Below, one piece after another: positions 42,631 through 56,352 of a stretch of DNA of 64,000 nt. Location of the stretch: positions 1 to 64,000 of the forward strand of contig NZ_QGTQ01000033.1 of assembly GCF_003182255.1 (NCBI RefSeq), in the 5' to 3' direction. Each line of letters begins with the position of its first letter. The stretch's first letter is position 1. Made by a program: the position numbers and the translations under genes. This DNA comes from Paenibacillus cellulosilyticus. Lineage in GTDB: Bacteria; Bacillota; Bacilli; Paenibacillales; Paenibacillaceae. The notes under the pieces were generated by a model. The model was not told the DNA's origin, searched no databases, and saw only the letters and a program-made list of their open reading frames with translations.

Positions 42631-43977
42631 TTAAATTTTGAACCAATTGAGCGCTGCAACCTTGCTGTAGAACTTGAAGCTGTCCTTTGGAATACGGACT
42701 TGTGTATCATAATCCACATACGTCATACCGAAGCGCATCGAGTAGCCGAATGCCCACTCATAGTTATCCATCAGCGACCATGCATAGTAGCCTTTGACGT
42801 TAACGCCAGACTCAATAGCACGGGAAACCGATGCCAGGTGAGATTTGATGTAACGCGTACGACGGTCGTCATGCACTTTGCCATCAGCGGATGGCTCATC
42901 GTTGTAGCAAGCACCGTTCTCCGTAATGTAGATCGGAATCTCGCCATAGTTGTTCTTCAGGAACATAAGCGCGTTGTACAGACCTTGCGGATAGTACGTC
43001 CAACCGATGTCCGTGCGATCCCAGCCCATGTCGACCTCTTCCCAATCGAACAGACCTTCATTTTCTTTATAACGACCAACCGTACCGGTGTAATAGTTAA
43101 CGCCGAGGTAGTCGATCTTCTGCGAAATGTCTTCCATATCGCCAGCTTGAATCGGCACTTCAACGCCTTTGCCGCGGAACCATTCAACCAGCATCTCCGG
43201 GTAATGGCCATGCATAACTGGGCGGATGAACCATTCGTTTAACCAGCCTGCTTGACGCTCGCAAGCATCGATATCTTCTTGGCGCGTGCTGTAAGGCTCG
43301 CGCCATTCCATGTTCGGTACAATACCGATTTGGCCTGGAATGCCAAGCTCGCGGAATTTGCGAACTGTGCGGCCGTGCGCAACAAGCAGGTGATGCGATA
43401 CGTTCGTCGCCAGCTGCAAATCGCGGTTGCCCGGAGCATGCTCGCCCAGGTAGTTCGATAGGAAGGATACGCACCATGGCTCGTTGAACGTCGCCCACAG
43501 GTTGATTTTACCCTTCAAGGATTCGAAAACGGTTTCGGAATATCGAACGAAATGATCGATCGTTTCGCGGTTATCCCATCCTCCGCGGTCCTGCAGCGCC
43601 TGCGGCAAGTCCCAATGGTACAGCGTAACCATCGGCTCGATGCCGTATTTGAGCAGCTCATCAACGAGACGGTGATAGAAGTCCAAGCCCTCTTGATTTA
43701 CTGCGCCGGAGCCATCCGGAATGATACGCGGCCAAGCGATCGAGAAACGGTACGTTTGGATGCCCATATCGGCCATCAACTTCACGTCTTCTGGATACTT
43801 GTGATACATGTCGCAAGCAACATCACCATTGTCGCCCATGAATACTTTGCCTGGCGTACGTGCGAACGTATCCCAAATCGACAGCCCGCGGCCGCCCTCT
43901 TGATACGCGCCTTCTACTTGATACGAAGCTGTTGCTGCTCCCCATTTGAAGCCTTCTGGAAACTGTACAATTGCCAT
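42631..43977 (-). CDS. GH1 beta-glucosidase / beta-galactosidase
   Basis: 448 residues, full-length GH1. The N-terminal signature is FKWGAATASYQVEGAYQEGG, the acid/base Glu166 lies in ATFNEPWC and the nucleophile Glu353 in ITENGACYNDE. There is no signal peptide, so it is a cytoplasmic enzyme hydrolysing imported beta-glycosides. It is monocistronic, with a terminator behind it and a strong dyad at 44039-44079 in front. Whether it prefers gluco- or galactosides cannot be told from sequence. Confidence 0.95.
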   Translation of the reverse strand: MAIVQFPEGFKWGAATASYQVEGAYQEGGRGLSIWDTFARTPGKVFMGDNGDVACDMYHKYPEDVKLMADMGIQTYRFSIAWPRIIPDGSGAVNQEGLDFYHRLVDELLKYGIEPMVTLYHWDLPQALQDRGGWDNRETIDHFVRYSETVFESLKGKINLWATFNEPWCVSFLSNYLGEHAPGNRDLQLATNVSHHLLVAHGRTVRKFRELGIPGQIGIVPNMEWREPYSTRQEDIDACERQAGWLNEWFIRPVMHGHYPEMLVEWFRGKGVEVPIQAGDMEDISQKIDYLGVNYYTGTVGRYKENEGLFDWEEVDMGWDRTDIGWTYYPQGLYNALMFLKNNYGEIPIYITENGACYNDEPSADGKVHDDRRTRYIKSHLASVSRAIESGVNVKGYYAWSLMDNYEWAFGYSMRFGMTYVDYDTQVRIPKDSFKFYSKVAALNWFKI

Positions 43978-44038
43978 GTCTAACGTGTCACCTTTCCTCT
44001 GCCTTAGTGTATAACCATAATGACTTAACTCTCAGTAT

Positions 44039-44079
44039 AGTGCCAAAAGTCACAGCATCCTATGTGTGATTTTGGCACT
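44039..44079. promoter_or_regulatory. Large dyad (operator candidate) between GH1 and lipase genes
   Basis: AGTGCCAAAAGTCACA on the left and TGTGTGATTTTGGCACT on the right form an almost perfect inverted repeat with an 8-bp centre. It lies about 60 bp upstream of the GH1 start and 130 bp upstream of the lipase start, with no T-run. It looks more like a repressor or activator site than a terminator. Confidence 0.65.
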
Positions 44080-44207
44080 TCATGATGCAATTTTGTTGCC
44101 GAATGTAGATTTATGTCGATGGTTCCGAATTGCCCTGCTGCTTCATAAACTGTATGGATGACCATTGGAATCCGTCTGTGTGGCGCAGCTTAGGGAGGGA
44201 ATGGCAG

Positions 44208-45011
44208 ATGGCAGAGAAAAAAAGTGATAATGGGCAGCGGTTCGACACTCGCACGGCGTTGTTCCTAGCGGCGGTATGCGGACAATCCCGAGTACAATAC
44301 AGCAACCCTGACGGTGCATTCCTCATCCCTGCAGGCTACCAGCTGGCAGGTTCATTCAAAGCGCAGTCATACGAGAACAAACCGGAATATTTCGGCTTCG
44401 TCATCGAATCCGATCATGCTGTCGTCCTTACCTTCAGGGGTTCCTATTCCCCAACGGACTGGGTGTCGGATTTCATCTCGCAGCAGGTTCCGTTCAAACC
44501 GGTGAAAGCTTCCTGCCAATCGCATAAAGGCTTCACCGATATATATATGACGTGTCAACAGACCGTTCGCTCGATTCTAAAGGAGACCGATCCCGATAAG
44601 CCGCTGTTCGTGACAGGCCACAGCCTTGGCGGAGCACTCGGAACGCTGGCAGCCTTCGATATAGTCACGAATACGGATAGAGAACCCATCGTCTATACCT
44701 ATGGGTCTCCTCGAGTCGGCGATGTTAAATTCGCCCGCTTGTATAATAGAGCCATTAAGCAGCACTGGCGGGTGCAAAATGAGTACGATATTGTACCTCA
44801 CTTGCCGCCTCTCGTTTATCGACACTCGAAGCCAAAGAAGGTTTTTTACTATATGCATGTGAAAGGTGAAGTAAAACGGTCGTTTCGCATGGGTTCGGTG
44901 TCCAACAATCATTTGATCGGCAGTTATTTTGCAGATCTGTCGAGAGAAGATCCTGCTTATGCTTCGATGATATGCGAAGGGCCTCCCGGCTGGTGCCCGT
45001 CGCCCAGCTGA
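44208..45011 (+). CDS. Class 3 lipase-family protein
   Basis: 267 residues from the ATG at 44208, with AGGGAGGG 7 nt upstream. The alpha/beta hydrolase lipase_3 pattern is present: VVLTFRGSYSPTDWVSD, nucleophile FVTGHSLGGALGTLAA, YGSPRVGDVKFA and an NEYDIVPHLPP acid segment, with a late His in NNHLIG. No signal peptide is seen. It probably hydrolyses acyl esters; the substrate is unknown. It ends at a shared terminator facing ribA. Confidence 0.88.
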   Translation: MAEKKSDNGQRFDTRTALFLAAVCGQSRVQYSNPDGAFLIPAGYQLAGSFKAQSYENKPEYFGFVIESDHAVVLTFRGSYSPTDWVSDFISQQVPFKPVKASCQSHKGFTDIYMTCQQTVRSILKETDPDKPLFVTGHSLGGALGTLAAFDIVTNTDREPIVYTYGSPRVGDVKFARLYNRAIKQHWRVQNEYDIVPHLPPLVYRHSKPKKVFYYMHVKGEVKRSFRMGSVSNNHLIGSYFADLSREDPAYASMICEGPPGWCPSPS

Positions 45012-45029
45012 TCCTCCCCTAAAGAGGAA

Positions 45030-45054
45030 AAGGACGGGCAAGCGCCCGTCCTTC
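45030..45054. terminator. Terminator between lipase gene and ribA
   Basis: AGGACGGGC and GCCCGTCCT flank AAGC. The minus side continues TTTTCCTC, favouring termination of ribA. Confidence 0.8.
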
Positions 45055-45075
45055 GTGGTTCGTATTAAGTTGCCG

Positions 45076-45852
45076 CTATGATGATGGGTTTGTTCGGCTG
45101 CTGCTGTCGAAGTGACCGGAGCGGCGAACTTTGGTTTCCAAGTATCGCTTGTTGAACTCGGATACGTCGCCCCATAACGGTACACGTCCCGAGACGTCTG
45201 CACCTGAAGCGACCAACGCGTCTAGCTTGCGCGGGTTGTTGGTGATAAGCGTAACAGGTTTCGAACGAAGTTCCTTCAGCACTTGAATCGCATCGTCGTA
45301 GCTGCGGATATCGTCTTGGAAGCCGAGCTGCAGGTTGGCATCGACAGTGTCGTAGCCTTCCTCTTGCAGCACGTACGCCATCGCTTTGCTGAACAGGCCA
45401 ATGCCGCGGCCTTCATGGTTCGCCAAGTAGAAGAGCGCGCCATTGCCGTGCTTCACGATCATCTTCATTGACTGCTCCAGCTGGTAGCCGCAATCGCAGC
45501 GCTTGCTGCCGAAGATGTCGCCCGTATGGCAGATGCTGTGCATACGAATGAGCGCGTCTGGCGCGTTGGCGAAGTCACCGTACACGAGTACGCTCGATTG
45601 CTGCATCTCAGCAAGATTAGATGCCGACAGACGCGAAATAATTTGCTCCGTCGACTGCGGTTCATCTTGGCATGTATCGCCTGCCATTTTGTCACAGCGA
45701 AGCCAGCAGTACCATTGGAATATATGCGTTTCGCCACCCAAGGAAACAGGCAGTCGAACCGGGCCGACCAAGTAAATCATCTTGTCGCCGCTTGGCACAG
45801 TGGTAATTTTACGCTTTAATATCGAAATGATGTCCGTTTGAATGGTGTGCAT
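45076..45852 (-). CDS. ribA: GTP cyclohydrolase II
   Basis: 258 residues from the ATG at 45852 (GGAGGGGAG upstream). The GTP cyclohydrolase II core is ALIRMHSICHTGDIFGSKRC with zinc-site cysteines through CDCGYQLEQS. Catalytic segment YLANHEGRGIGLFSKA and C-terminal LITNNPRKLDALVASG follow. It is not fused to RibB. It opens riboflavin synthesis from GTP. No FMN riboswitch or other rib genes are adjacent, so it may be an extra copy. An N-terminal region of about 75 residues precedes the core. Confidence 0.9.
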   Translation of the reverse strand: MHTIQTDIISILKRKITTVPSGDKMIYLVGPVRLPVSLGGETHIFQWYCWLRCDKMAGDTCQDEPQSTEQIISRLSASNLAEMQQSSVLVYGDFANAPDALIRMHSICHTGDIFGSKRCDCGYQLEQSMKMIVKHGNGALFYLANHEGRGIGLFSKAMAYVLQEEGYDTVDANLQLGFQDDIRSYDDAIQVLKELRSKPVTLITNNPRKLDALVASGADVSGRVPLWGDVSEFNKRYLETKVRRSGHFDSSSRTNPSS

Positions 45853-45876
45853 GCTGCTTCCGCTCCCCTCCACCAT

Positions 45877-46163
45877 CGGCGTTTAGTTCTATCTAGTGTT
45901 GCCTGGCGGTAATGATCAAATTCATTTGCGAGTTGTGGTTACTTTTTGTAAGTATATAAAAGTATATGAATATACCATCCTTTTGTCAAATCGGCATTGC
46001 CGATCGGGCAACCATTTTTAGTAAAGCATGACCTCGTTCTCATCTATTGTACGCGCTGCTGCGGCGTTGGAACTAGACCTTCCCCATAAACGGCAATCGT
46101 CCCGAGGTAGAGCTGCTTCATTCTTTTATGCCGGCTGCGTTTGAATGAATAGCTGGTTATACA
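45877..46163. other. Spacer upstream of ribA: nothing clear
   Basis: About 290 bp, AT-rich in its first part, with no supported ORF. I looked for an FMN riboswitch and did not find one. A short ATCGGC-ATT-GCCGAT dyad at about 45990-46005 is the only structure. Confidence 0.6.
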
Positions 46164-46198
46164 TAAAAGGTGGTCCATCCATTATGGGCCACCTTTTG
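46164..46198 (-). terminator. Terminator of the pirin-hemolysin III operon
   Basis: AAAAGGTGGTCCAT and ATGGGCCACCTTTT pair (one G-T) around a 5-nt loop, 17 nt after the stop codon. Confidence 0.88.
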
Positions 46199-46214
46199 TC
46201 GTATCTATAGATGA

Positions 46215-46853
46215 TTATAGGATAAACAACAAAATCGCAAAGAAATGCAGGATAGATCCGCCGAGTACAAACAGATGCCATACGGCATGATGGTAAGGGA
46301 AGCTTCGCCATACGTAGAATACGGTGCCGAATGTGTAGAGCAGTCCGCCAGTGATCAGCAGATGCAAGCCACCTGGGGCCAGCCCCTCCACGAGCGGTCC
46401 CCATGCGATGACGATAATCCACCCCATCGCGATGTACAACAGCGTCGAAGTGAAGAGAAACCGACTGGCGAAGAACGATTTGAACACAACGCCTGCAATT
46501 GCGACACCCCATACAACACCGAAGAGCGACCAGCCAAGCGCCCCCTTCACAATATGGAACAGAATGGGGGTGTACGTACCAGCGATAAACACATAAATGA
46601 ACGAGTGATCGAGCACCTCGAACAAATTTTTGACTTTACCTTCAGGAAAGCTGTGGACGAGTGTTGATGCGGTGTACAGCAGCAGCATGGAGGTTCCATA
46701 AATCGTAAAGCTCACGACATGCACGGCCGTTCCTTTCCACGCTGCAAAAACAATCAGCAGGACGAGAGCAGCGATGCTGAGCGCAGCCCCGACACCATGC
46801 GTAATGGCGTTCGCAACTTCCTCGCGCCTCGTATACGTATGCGTATTCGCCAT
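46215..46853 (-). CDS. Hemolysin III / PAQR-family membrane protein
   Basis: 212 residues from the ATG at 46853 (AAGGTG upstream). Seven membrane segments carry the family residues: TREEVANAITHG at the start, a YTASTLVHSFP segment, LDHSFIYVFIAGTYTPI and the C-terminal HHAVWHLFVLGGSILHF. The conserved Ser/His/Asp set is that of PAQR hydrolase-like proteins. Bacterial members influence membrane fluidity; true hemolysis is doubtful. It is the last gene of the three-gene pirin operon, 4 nt after its neighbour. Confidence 0.92.
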   Translation of the reverse strand: MANTHTYTRREEVANAITHGVGAALSIAALVLLIVFAAWKGTAVHVVSFTIYGTSMLLLYTASTLVHSFPEGKVKNLFEVLDHSFIYVFIAGTYTPILFHIVKGALGWSLFGVVWGVAIAGVVFKSFFASRFLFTSTLLYIAMGWIIVIAWGPLVEGLAPGGLHLLITGGLLYTFGTVFYVWRSFPYHHAVWHLFVLGGSILHFFAILLFIL

Positions 46854-46857
46854 AAGG

Positions 46858-47256
46858 CTACACCTTCTCGTTCGAATAGGCCATATAGGAACCGACATTC
46901 AACGTAAGCGCTGCTCGTGCAGCATCATAACCCACAACAGGCTGATGCTCATCGTACATCCAATATTTCTGGACCGAGCCTTGGCTCAATGCAACTTCTG
47001 GTGGCAGTGCTTCGAAATAAAATAAGTTCAAGAAAGCTGCATTATCTGCAATAAAGGCTGCGTCCTCTGCATTCACGCCATGGACCTCTAGCGTCCATCG
47101 TCCATCTGACTCGCGAACATCAATGACCAGTCCAGCAATCGCGGTATCGATTAGCAATCGTCCGATCGCCAGTTTAATGAGCACCTTGGACCCGGCTGGT
47201 GGCGGTGATTGATGACCTGGACGTTTCGGCTCATAGATAGCTTGTGCCCCTGTCAT
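46858..47256 (-). CDS. Hypothetical protein linked to pirin
   Basis: 132 residues, probably a small beta/alpha fold (SKVLIKLAIGRLLIDTAIAG, LEVHGVNAEDAAFIADNAAF). It has no membrane segment or catalytic motif. Its ATG overlaps the pirin stop (TAATG), so it is translated together with pirin. I do not recognise the family. The tight coupling suggests a partner role to pirin. Confidence 0.75.
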   Translation of the reverse strand: MTGAQAIYEPKRPGHQSPPPAGSKVLIKLAIGRLLIDTAIAGLVIDVRESDGRWTLEVHGVNAEDAAFIADNAAFLNLFYFEALPPEVALSQGSVQKYWMYDEHQPVVGYDAARAALTLNVGSYMAYSNEKV

Positions 47257-47999
47257 TACGCTTCGCCTCCCTCGCGTACCGGCTGAGGCGTCATATCGAT
47301 CAGCAGGGCCAGCAGCGGATGTTCACCGATCGCCGACATTCGGATGCCCGTCTCGTTCGTCATTCGAACCGTGTCGCCTTCTGACAACGTATTGGATACG
47401 CCATTGATCGTTAGTTCAGCAGAGCCTCTCGCGATATATAAATAATGCAGCCGCTCCGCCTGTGATTCATAGCTGACAACTTGACCTGGCTCCAACTGGG
47501 TCAGGCTGACGGTAACATCCTGATGAATGGCTGCAATATTCGGACCGCCTTCACGACTTACAACCGGCAGCCAGCGTCCGCGCAGTGCGTTCGTATCATA
47601 ATGTGTCGTCTCATAGTCCGGCTTAAGACGGGCCTGCTCCGGCAGGAACCAGATTTGCAGCAGCTCAACTGGCTCTTGGCTTGGATTCACCTCTGAATGG
47701 ATAATGCCCGTCCCCGCGGTCATCCGCTGAATGCCGCCAAATGTCGTCAAAGCCGTGTTCCCTGCACTGTCCTCATGCTTCAGCTCGCCGCGCAATACGA
47801 CCGATACGATCTCCATCTCGCGATGCGGGTGGGCACCGAAGCCTCTTTCACCGGCAATAATGTCATGGTTAAAAACGCAAAGAGGACCGAAAAACCGGTT
47901 GCTCTCGTCAAAATAACCTGCGAACGAGAAGTAATGCCGGCTTTGCAGCCATCCTGCGTCATTAGAAGCGGCCTGTGCCGCTCTGCGAATATCGATCAT
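47256..47999 (-). CDS. Pirin-family bicupin protein
   Basis: 247 residues with pirin's paired cupins. The metal site is HPHREMEIVSVVLRGELKHE, completed by TGIIHSEVN. The second cupin is degenerate. YhhW/YxaG-like pirins can oxidise quercetin, but many have other roles. GGAGGGAT lies before the ATG. It is first in a transcript with a hypothetical protein and hemolysin III. Confidence 0.92.
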   Translation of the reverse strand: MIDIRRAAQAASNDAGWLQSRHYFSFAGYFDESNRFFGPLCVFNHDIIAGERGFGAHPHREMEIVSVVLRGELKHEDSAGNTALTTFGGIQRMTAGTGIIHSEVNPSQEPVELLQIWFLPEQARLKPDYETTHYDTNALRGRWLPVVSREGGPNIAAIHQDVTVSLTQLEPGQVVSYESQAERLHYLYIARGSAELTINGVSNTLSEGDTVRMTNETGIRMSAIGEHPLLALLIDMTPQPVREGGEA

Positions 48000-48044
48000 A
48001 GCGATCCCTCCGATACTACTACTTAATACCCTTAGTGTATCGGA

Positions 48045-48737
48045 TCAAATCCAACCGTTCAACCGGCTTCGAATGCGATCAACCGTTTTGTCCAAATTAC
48101 AAACTGCTTCCTCATCAATAAATGGGTTCAAATGTTTAAAATAATCGGCGTGCCCGCCAACGATCGGCATTCCTTCTACGTAGCCTGGTGCGTATTTGTA
48201 ATGGTTCCAGTGCGGAATCGCGCCCCGCTTGCTTCGGCTCCAGCCTCCCCAGCTGCCGATCCGGGTAATGGGATCGTTCAGCTTGCCGCTTGCATCAATC
48301 GAATGAAAATAACTGACGCGATCCTTCAGCGCTGGCAATACGCGAATGCGCGGCGAACCAATTTGCACAACTCGGAAATCACGCAGGACTCCGTCCTTAT
48401 GCAGCTTAACCGCCGCCTGGTAAGCCGCTGCGCCACCGCCGCTGTGGCCGACCAGAAGTACAGGACCATTGCCGTGATAGGTTGCTTTTATGCCATCTAC
48501 AGCCTTGCGCCCACCTACTCGGAACAGCGAAGGCCGATTCGTCAAATCACTGCCCACTTCAAGCACCTGCGCCCATACATTGCGGCTGTTGTTGCCATAA
48601 GGGAACAGCACATGAATATCCAGCTTGCTCGTTTCCTGCTTCAGCATGTTCTCCAGCTTCCGGCAGCATTCGTTGAACATTTGATTAGCCGTCGCTACGC
48701 CAGCCATTAAGTAAACCGTCAAGGGTGTCGTCATCAT
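48045..48737 (-). CDS. Lipase-like alpha/beta hydrolase
   Basis: 230 residues from the ATG at 48737 (GGAGG 8 nt upstream). Nucleophile elbow LLVGHSGGGAAAYQAA, QIGSPRIRVLPALKDRVSYF and a C-terminal GGHADYF provide Ser and His; the acid is probably in SIDASGKLNDP. This resembles fungal-type class 3 lipases found in Paenibacillus. No signal peptide is present. It is a single-gene unit; substrate unknown. Confidence 0.83.
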   Translation of the reverse strand: MMTTPLTVYLMAGVATANQMFNECCRKLENMLKQETSKLDIHVLFPYGNNSRNVWAQVLEVGSDLTNRPSLFRVGGRKAVDGIKATYHGNGPVLLVGHSGGGAAAYQAAVKLHKDGVLRDFRVVQIGSPRIRVLPALKDRVSYFHSIDASGKLNDPITRIGSWGGWSRSKRGAIPHWNHYKYAPGYVEGMPIVGGHADYFKHLNPFIDEEAVCNLDKTVDRIRSRLNGWI

Positions 48738-48921
48738 CGTGTTTTCCTCCGCGACCGTCATTGGAAGATGAATAAGTTGTATCTACATTATTTGAAGCTC
48801 GCATACGTTTTCATGCAGAGCCCTATGTTCCAATTCGAGCACAAACACTCATGAAATTTACAATATCTTATTCCTTCTACTGATGAAACGCAAATAAAAC
48901 GTATAGCCGAATGCCAGCTGA

Positions 48922-48957
48922 TAAAAAAAGAACAGCTGATTGTTGTTCAGCTGTTCT
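48922..48957 (-). terminator. Terminator of the GH53 gene
   Basis: GAACAGCTGA and TCAGCTGTTC surround a 7-nt loop. On the minus strand TTTTTTTAT follows. Confidence 0.88.
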
Positions 48958-48974
48958 CTCTCTTGGTTCACCTG

Positions 48975-53270
<4,296 letters not shown>

Positions 53271-53288
53271 TCATGATGATCGCGTTAA

Positions 53289-53303
53289 TGAAAGCGCTTA
53301 TCA
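53289..53303 (-). promoter_or_regulatory. cre-like site upstream of GH53
   Basis: TGAAAGCGCTTATCA has the cre halves TGAAAGCG and a TCA end but with one extra base compared with the 14-bp consensus. It lies 37 bp before the start codon. It may be a weak CcpA site. Confidence 0.4.
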
Positions 53304-53385
53304 TTTAAGACTATAGCAATCGTTGGGATTCCCGTGAAGTTATTCATTCGCAACATTTTGTATGCAAATGCAAGGATATGCAGCA

Positions 53386-53429
53386 AAAGGCCGCATCGTT
53401 CACCAACTATCGATGAACGAAGCAGCCTT
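53386..53429 (-). terminator. Terminator of the GH3 gene
   Basis: On the minus strand AAGGCTGCTTCGTTCA and TGAACGATGCGGCCTT pair with two mismatches, followed by TTGCTG, 20 nt after the stop. Confidence 0.75.
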
Positions 53430-53449
53430 AACTTATTACATCAGCCTAG

Positions 53450-56320
53450 TTATTGGAAACGTAGACGATTCAAGCGAATCGCACCCTCCAGCTGTACATA
53501 TAACGTATGTCGTCCGCTAATCGAAACGATGCTGCTGCCGACTGTCGACCAATTGTGCCAGCCGCCCGTCATCGCAACGTTGTACTTGGCAATTGCCGGT
53601 CCGTCGATAGCGTCCAGCCAAATATTAATTGTGCCGCCCGCTGACTCCCCTGACGATGCTTTCGCTTCGAAGGTAAAGACCTCTGAATCAAAATCAACGT
53701 TATCAAACCGAATCCAGCCTGTACCGCCAACAGGTGCTACTGCAGTTCCGCCCTCGCGGCATTCCTCCAGTCGAACCGATTCATACTCGTTGTAGCTCTC
53801 CGCCCATGTCCAAGCTGACAGGCTGCGCGGCGGAACCGTCTCGCCCTCTACTTGAATATGAGCGGTCAAACGAATATCAGTGGACGAGCGGCCGACCAGA
53901 ATGGAGTATTCTCCGCTCTCTACACAGTACCGCTCACGCGATACGTCCCAGAATGCTAGCTCCGAAGCGGGCAGGCGGAACGTAATACGCTGGCTTGCGC
54001 CCGCTTCCGTGCAGGTTCGCGTGAAACCGCGAAGCTGCTTGATCGGACGTTCAACGGTGGACTGCTCTGCACGAATATACAGCTGCGGAACCTCATCGCT
54101 CGTCAAGCTGCCAACGTTCTCAATTGTGAACGACAGCTCCAGCGTATCGTCAGCACCTTTCAGCACGCTGCTGCTAAGTGCCAGATCACGATATTCGAAC
54201 GGCGAGTACGTAAGGCCGTAACCGAAAGGATAAAGCGGCTCTCCGTCAAAATATTGATACGTCCGCTTCCCTTTACGAATGTCATATTCCAGCATGCTTG
54301 GCAGCTGCGACTCCGAAGCATACCATGTCATCGGCAGTCTGCCAGCTGGTGCATAATCGCCGAACAATACGTCCGCGATTGCAGTGCCAGCCTCTTGCCC
54401 TCCATGTGGCATATAGACGATAGCTTGCACAAGCTCGGCAATATCGCCAAGTGCATAAGGGTAGCTGCCGACAATGACAACGATCGTGTTCGGGTTCGTT
54501 TCAGCAACACGACGGATCAATCGCTCCTGCGAAGGAGGCAGCTCTAGACTAAAGCGATCGATCTCTTCTTTTCCGTTAACAACCGGGTTATTACCGACAA
54601 AAACGACAGCTGCAGACGCTTGAGCCGCAGCCTGTGCCGCTTCCTCCACGCCATCCTTCAGCACGATCCGTTCATACAAGCTATCTGACGTTTGGTACCC
54701 TGCATTCTCTCCAACAATCAGCTCGCCATCATCAGCTGCAGCAATCGGATGACCGTTCCAGCTCAACAAACGATAGATTTGCCCGCCATCCGCCTCGGAT
54801 GCAGCCTCTTGCAGCACGAGTTGGAAGCTTTCCTTCACGAACCAGCCATATACTTCATCAGCGGACACGGTTGCTTTCATGTCCGTCTCTGTGGTGACGA
54901 ATTTGCCATTCGACGATGCAAGGAACGAATGCGCATTCCAGCCCCAATCGTTATGGGCAAAAATTTCTGCTCCGTCCAGATCGGCAGAACCCGCCGCCAA
55001 AACAGGCTTCTCCCCCTCCGCTGCTTCACGAACCTTCAGGAATTGGCCATTTCGAACGGAGCGCCAAGCGATACGGTCGAGTCCATTTGTTTTCGAAACC
55101 GTTTTCGAATTAAGCCGCGATTGAATGCCTTGGAACGGCGTTATTTTGTACGGCAGCTCGCCGCAATACCAGCCACGAAGCATTTCATCCGCAAGCGGTC
55201 CAATAACCGCTAACGATTCCAGCTTCTTAGCGGACAATGGCAGCAGCCCATTCTCGTTGCGCAGCAGGACGATCGATTCTCTTGCCGCCTGCAGTGCCGC
55301 TTCGCCATGCTCTTTCGAAGCAACAACCGACATCGGAATCGCCTTATACGGATTACCTTCTGCCGGATCCATCATTCCGAGCATGAATCGAACACGAAGC
55401 ATATTCGTTAGCGCCTCGTCTAGATCAGCCTCTGTCAGCAGCTGTCGCTCTAGTGCTTCGCGAACCGCATCACAGACGAGCTGCGCATCATCCGTCAGCG
55501 TATCGATACCCGCTTTGATGGCTGCCGCTGCCGACTCTGCATGTGACTCATATCGTTTATGGAAGTCTACCGTCTGGGACAGGTCACCGCCATCACATAC
55601 GGCGAAACCTCGCATTCCCCATTCGCCCTTCAATACGCCGCGAATATCTGCATGCTCCAGCGCCGGTGTGCCGTTGATCTCGTTGTAAGCTGTCATGATC
55701 GACAACGCGCCGCCTTCAGTGAAAGCCGGCTCGAACGCTTTCAAGTAATATTCTCTACGGTTGCGTGGATCGATGCTGGAGGAGCCATCCAATCTGCCAA
55801 CTTCGTTGTTGTTACCGTAGAAGTGCTTTGGAGAAGCGACCATTTTCACGTACTTCTCATGGTCACCTTGCATCCCGCGAACGAGAGAAGCAGCCAGTTT
55901 GCCTGTCAGATGCGGATCTTCGCCATAAGCTTCTTCATTGCGTCCCCAGCGAGGATCACGCTCCATATCTATCGTTGGTGCCCAGCGCATGAGGCCATGC
56001 TGGCTGTTATGATTATTCAGCGCACGAGCTTCATCGCCCATTACGCTTCCGATGCGATACATCAATTGTGTATTCCATGTGTTCGCAAGCCCGATCGGCT
56101 GCGGGAATACAGTAGCTGCTGTGCCGCCGCGCGAGACGATACCGTGTGCCGCTTCGCCTCCAACCCATACTTCCTCCAGGCCCAGTCTTGGCACTGCCGC
56201 TTGATGCGTTGGCATCAGAGAAATTTTCTCTTCTAATGTTAGTCGTGTGAGGAGGTCGGTAACTCGCACATCAATTGCAAGACTCGTATCTAGATACGGA
56301 TACTTCATTTGCAGCGTCAT
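53450..56320 (-). CDS. GH3 beta-glycosidase with C-terminal CBM6-like domain
   Basis: About 956 residues from the ATG at 56320 (AAGGAG 7 nt upstream). The N-terminal GH3 barrel includes RWAPTIDMERDPRWGRNEE, VASPKHFYGNN and nucleophile Asp243 in GFAVCDGGDLSQTVDFHK. The GH3 C-terminal domain follows, with an insert near 420-570, and FVGNNPVVNGKEEIDR. Then come a fibronectin-III-like domain and a CBM6-like end (about 830-956). There is no signal peptide, so it acts in the cytoplasm. GH3 members are beta-glucosidases, xylosidases or galactosidases. A perfect cre lies 33 bp upstream. Confidence 0.93.
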   Translation of the reverse strand: MTLQMKYPYLDTSLAIDVRVTDLLTRLTLEEKISLMPTHQAAVPRLGLEEVWVGGEAAHGIVSRGGTAATVFPQPIGLANTWNTQLMYRIGSVMGDEARALNNHNSQHGLMRWAPTIDMERDPRWGRNEEAYGEDPHLTGKLAASLVRGMQGDHEKYVKMVASPKHFYGNNNEVGRLDGSSSIDPRNRREYYLKAFEPAFTEGGALSIMTAYNEINGTPALEHADIRGVLKGEWGMRGFAVCDGGDLSQTVDFHKRYESHAESAAAAIKAGIDTLTDDAQLVCDAVREALERQLLTEADLDEALTNMLRVRFMLGMMDPAEGNPYKAIPMSVVASKEHGEAALQAARESIVLLRNENGLLPLSAKKLESLAVIGPLADEMLRGWYCGELPYKITPFQGIQSRLNSKTVSKTNGLDRIAWRSVRNGQFLKVREAAEGEKPVLAAGSADLDGAEIFAHNDWGWNAHSFLASSNGKFVTTETDMKATVSADEVYGWFVKESFQLVLQEAASEADGGQIYRLLSWNGHPIAAADDGELIVGENAGYQTSDSLYERIVLKDGVEEAAQAAAQASAAVVFVGNNPVVNGKEEIDRFSLELPPSQERLIRRVAETNPNTIVVIVGSYPYALGDIAELVQAIVYMPHGGQEAGTAIADVLFGDYAPAGRLPMTWYASESQLPSMLEYDIRKGKRTYQYFDGEPLYPFGYGLTYSPFEYRDLALSSSVLKGADDTLELSFTIENVGSLTSDEVPQLYIRAEQSTVERPIKQLRGFTRTCTEAGASQRITFRLPASELAFWDVSRERYCVESGEYSILVGRSSTDIRLTAHIQVEGETVPPRSLSAWTWAESYNEYESVRLEECREGGTAVAPVGGTGWIRFDNVDFDSEVFTFEAKASSGESAGGTINIWLDAIDGPAIAKYNVAMTGGWHNWSTVGSSIVSISGRHTLYVQLEGAIRLNRLRFQ

Positions 56321-56352
56321 GTCCACACTCCTTAATATGTATAGAATCGCGT

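Noticed and set aside
42407-42646. 79-codon minus-strand ORF
   Set aside because: It reads through the GH1 terminator and into the MITE-like repeat, so it is not a gene.
45877-46163. FMN riboswitch before ribA
   Set aside because: The conserved RFN blocks are not visible on either strand.
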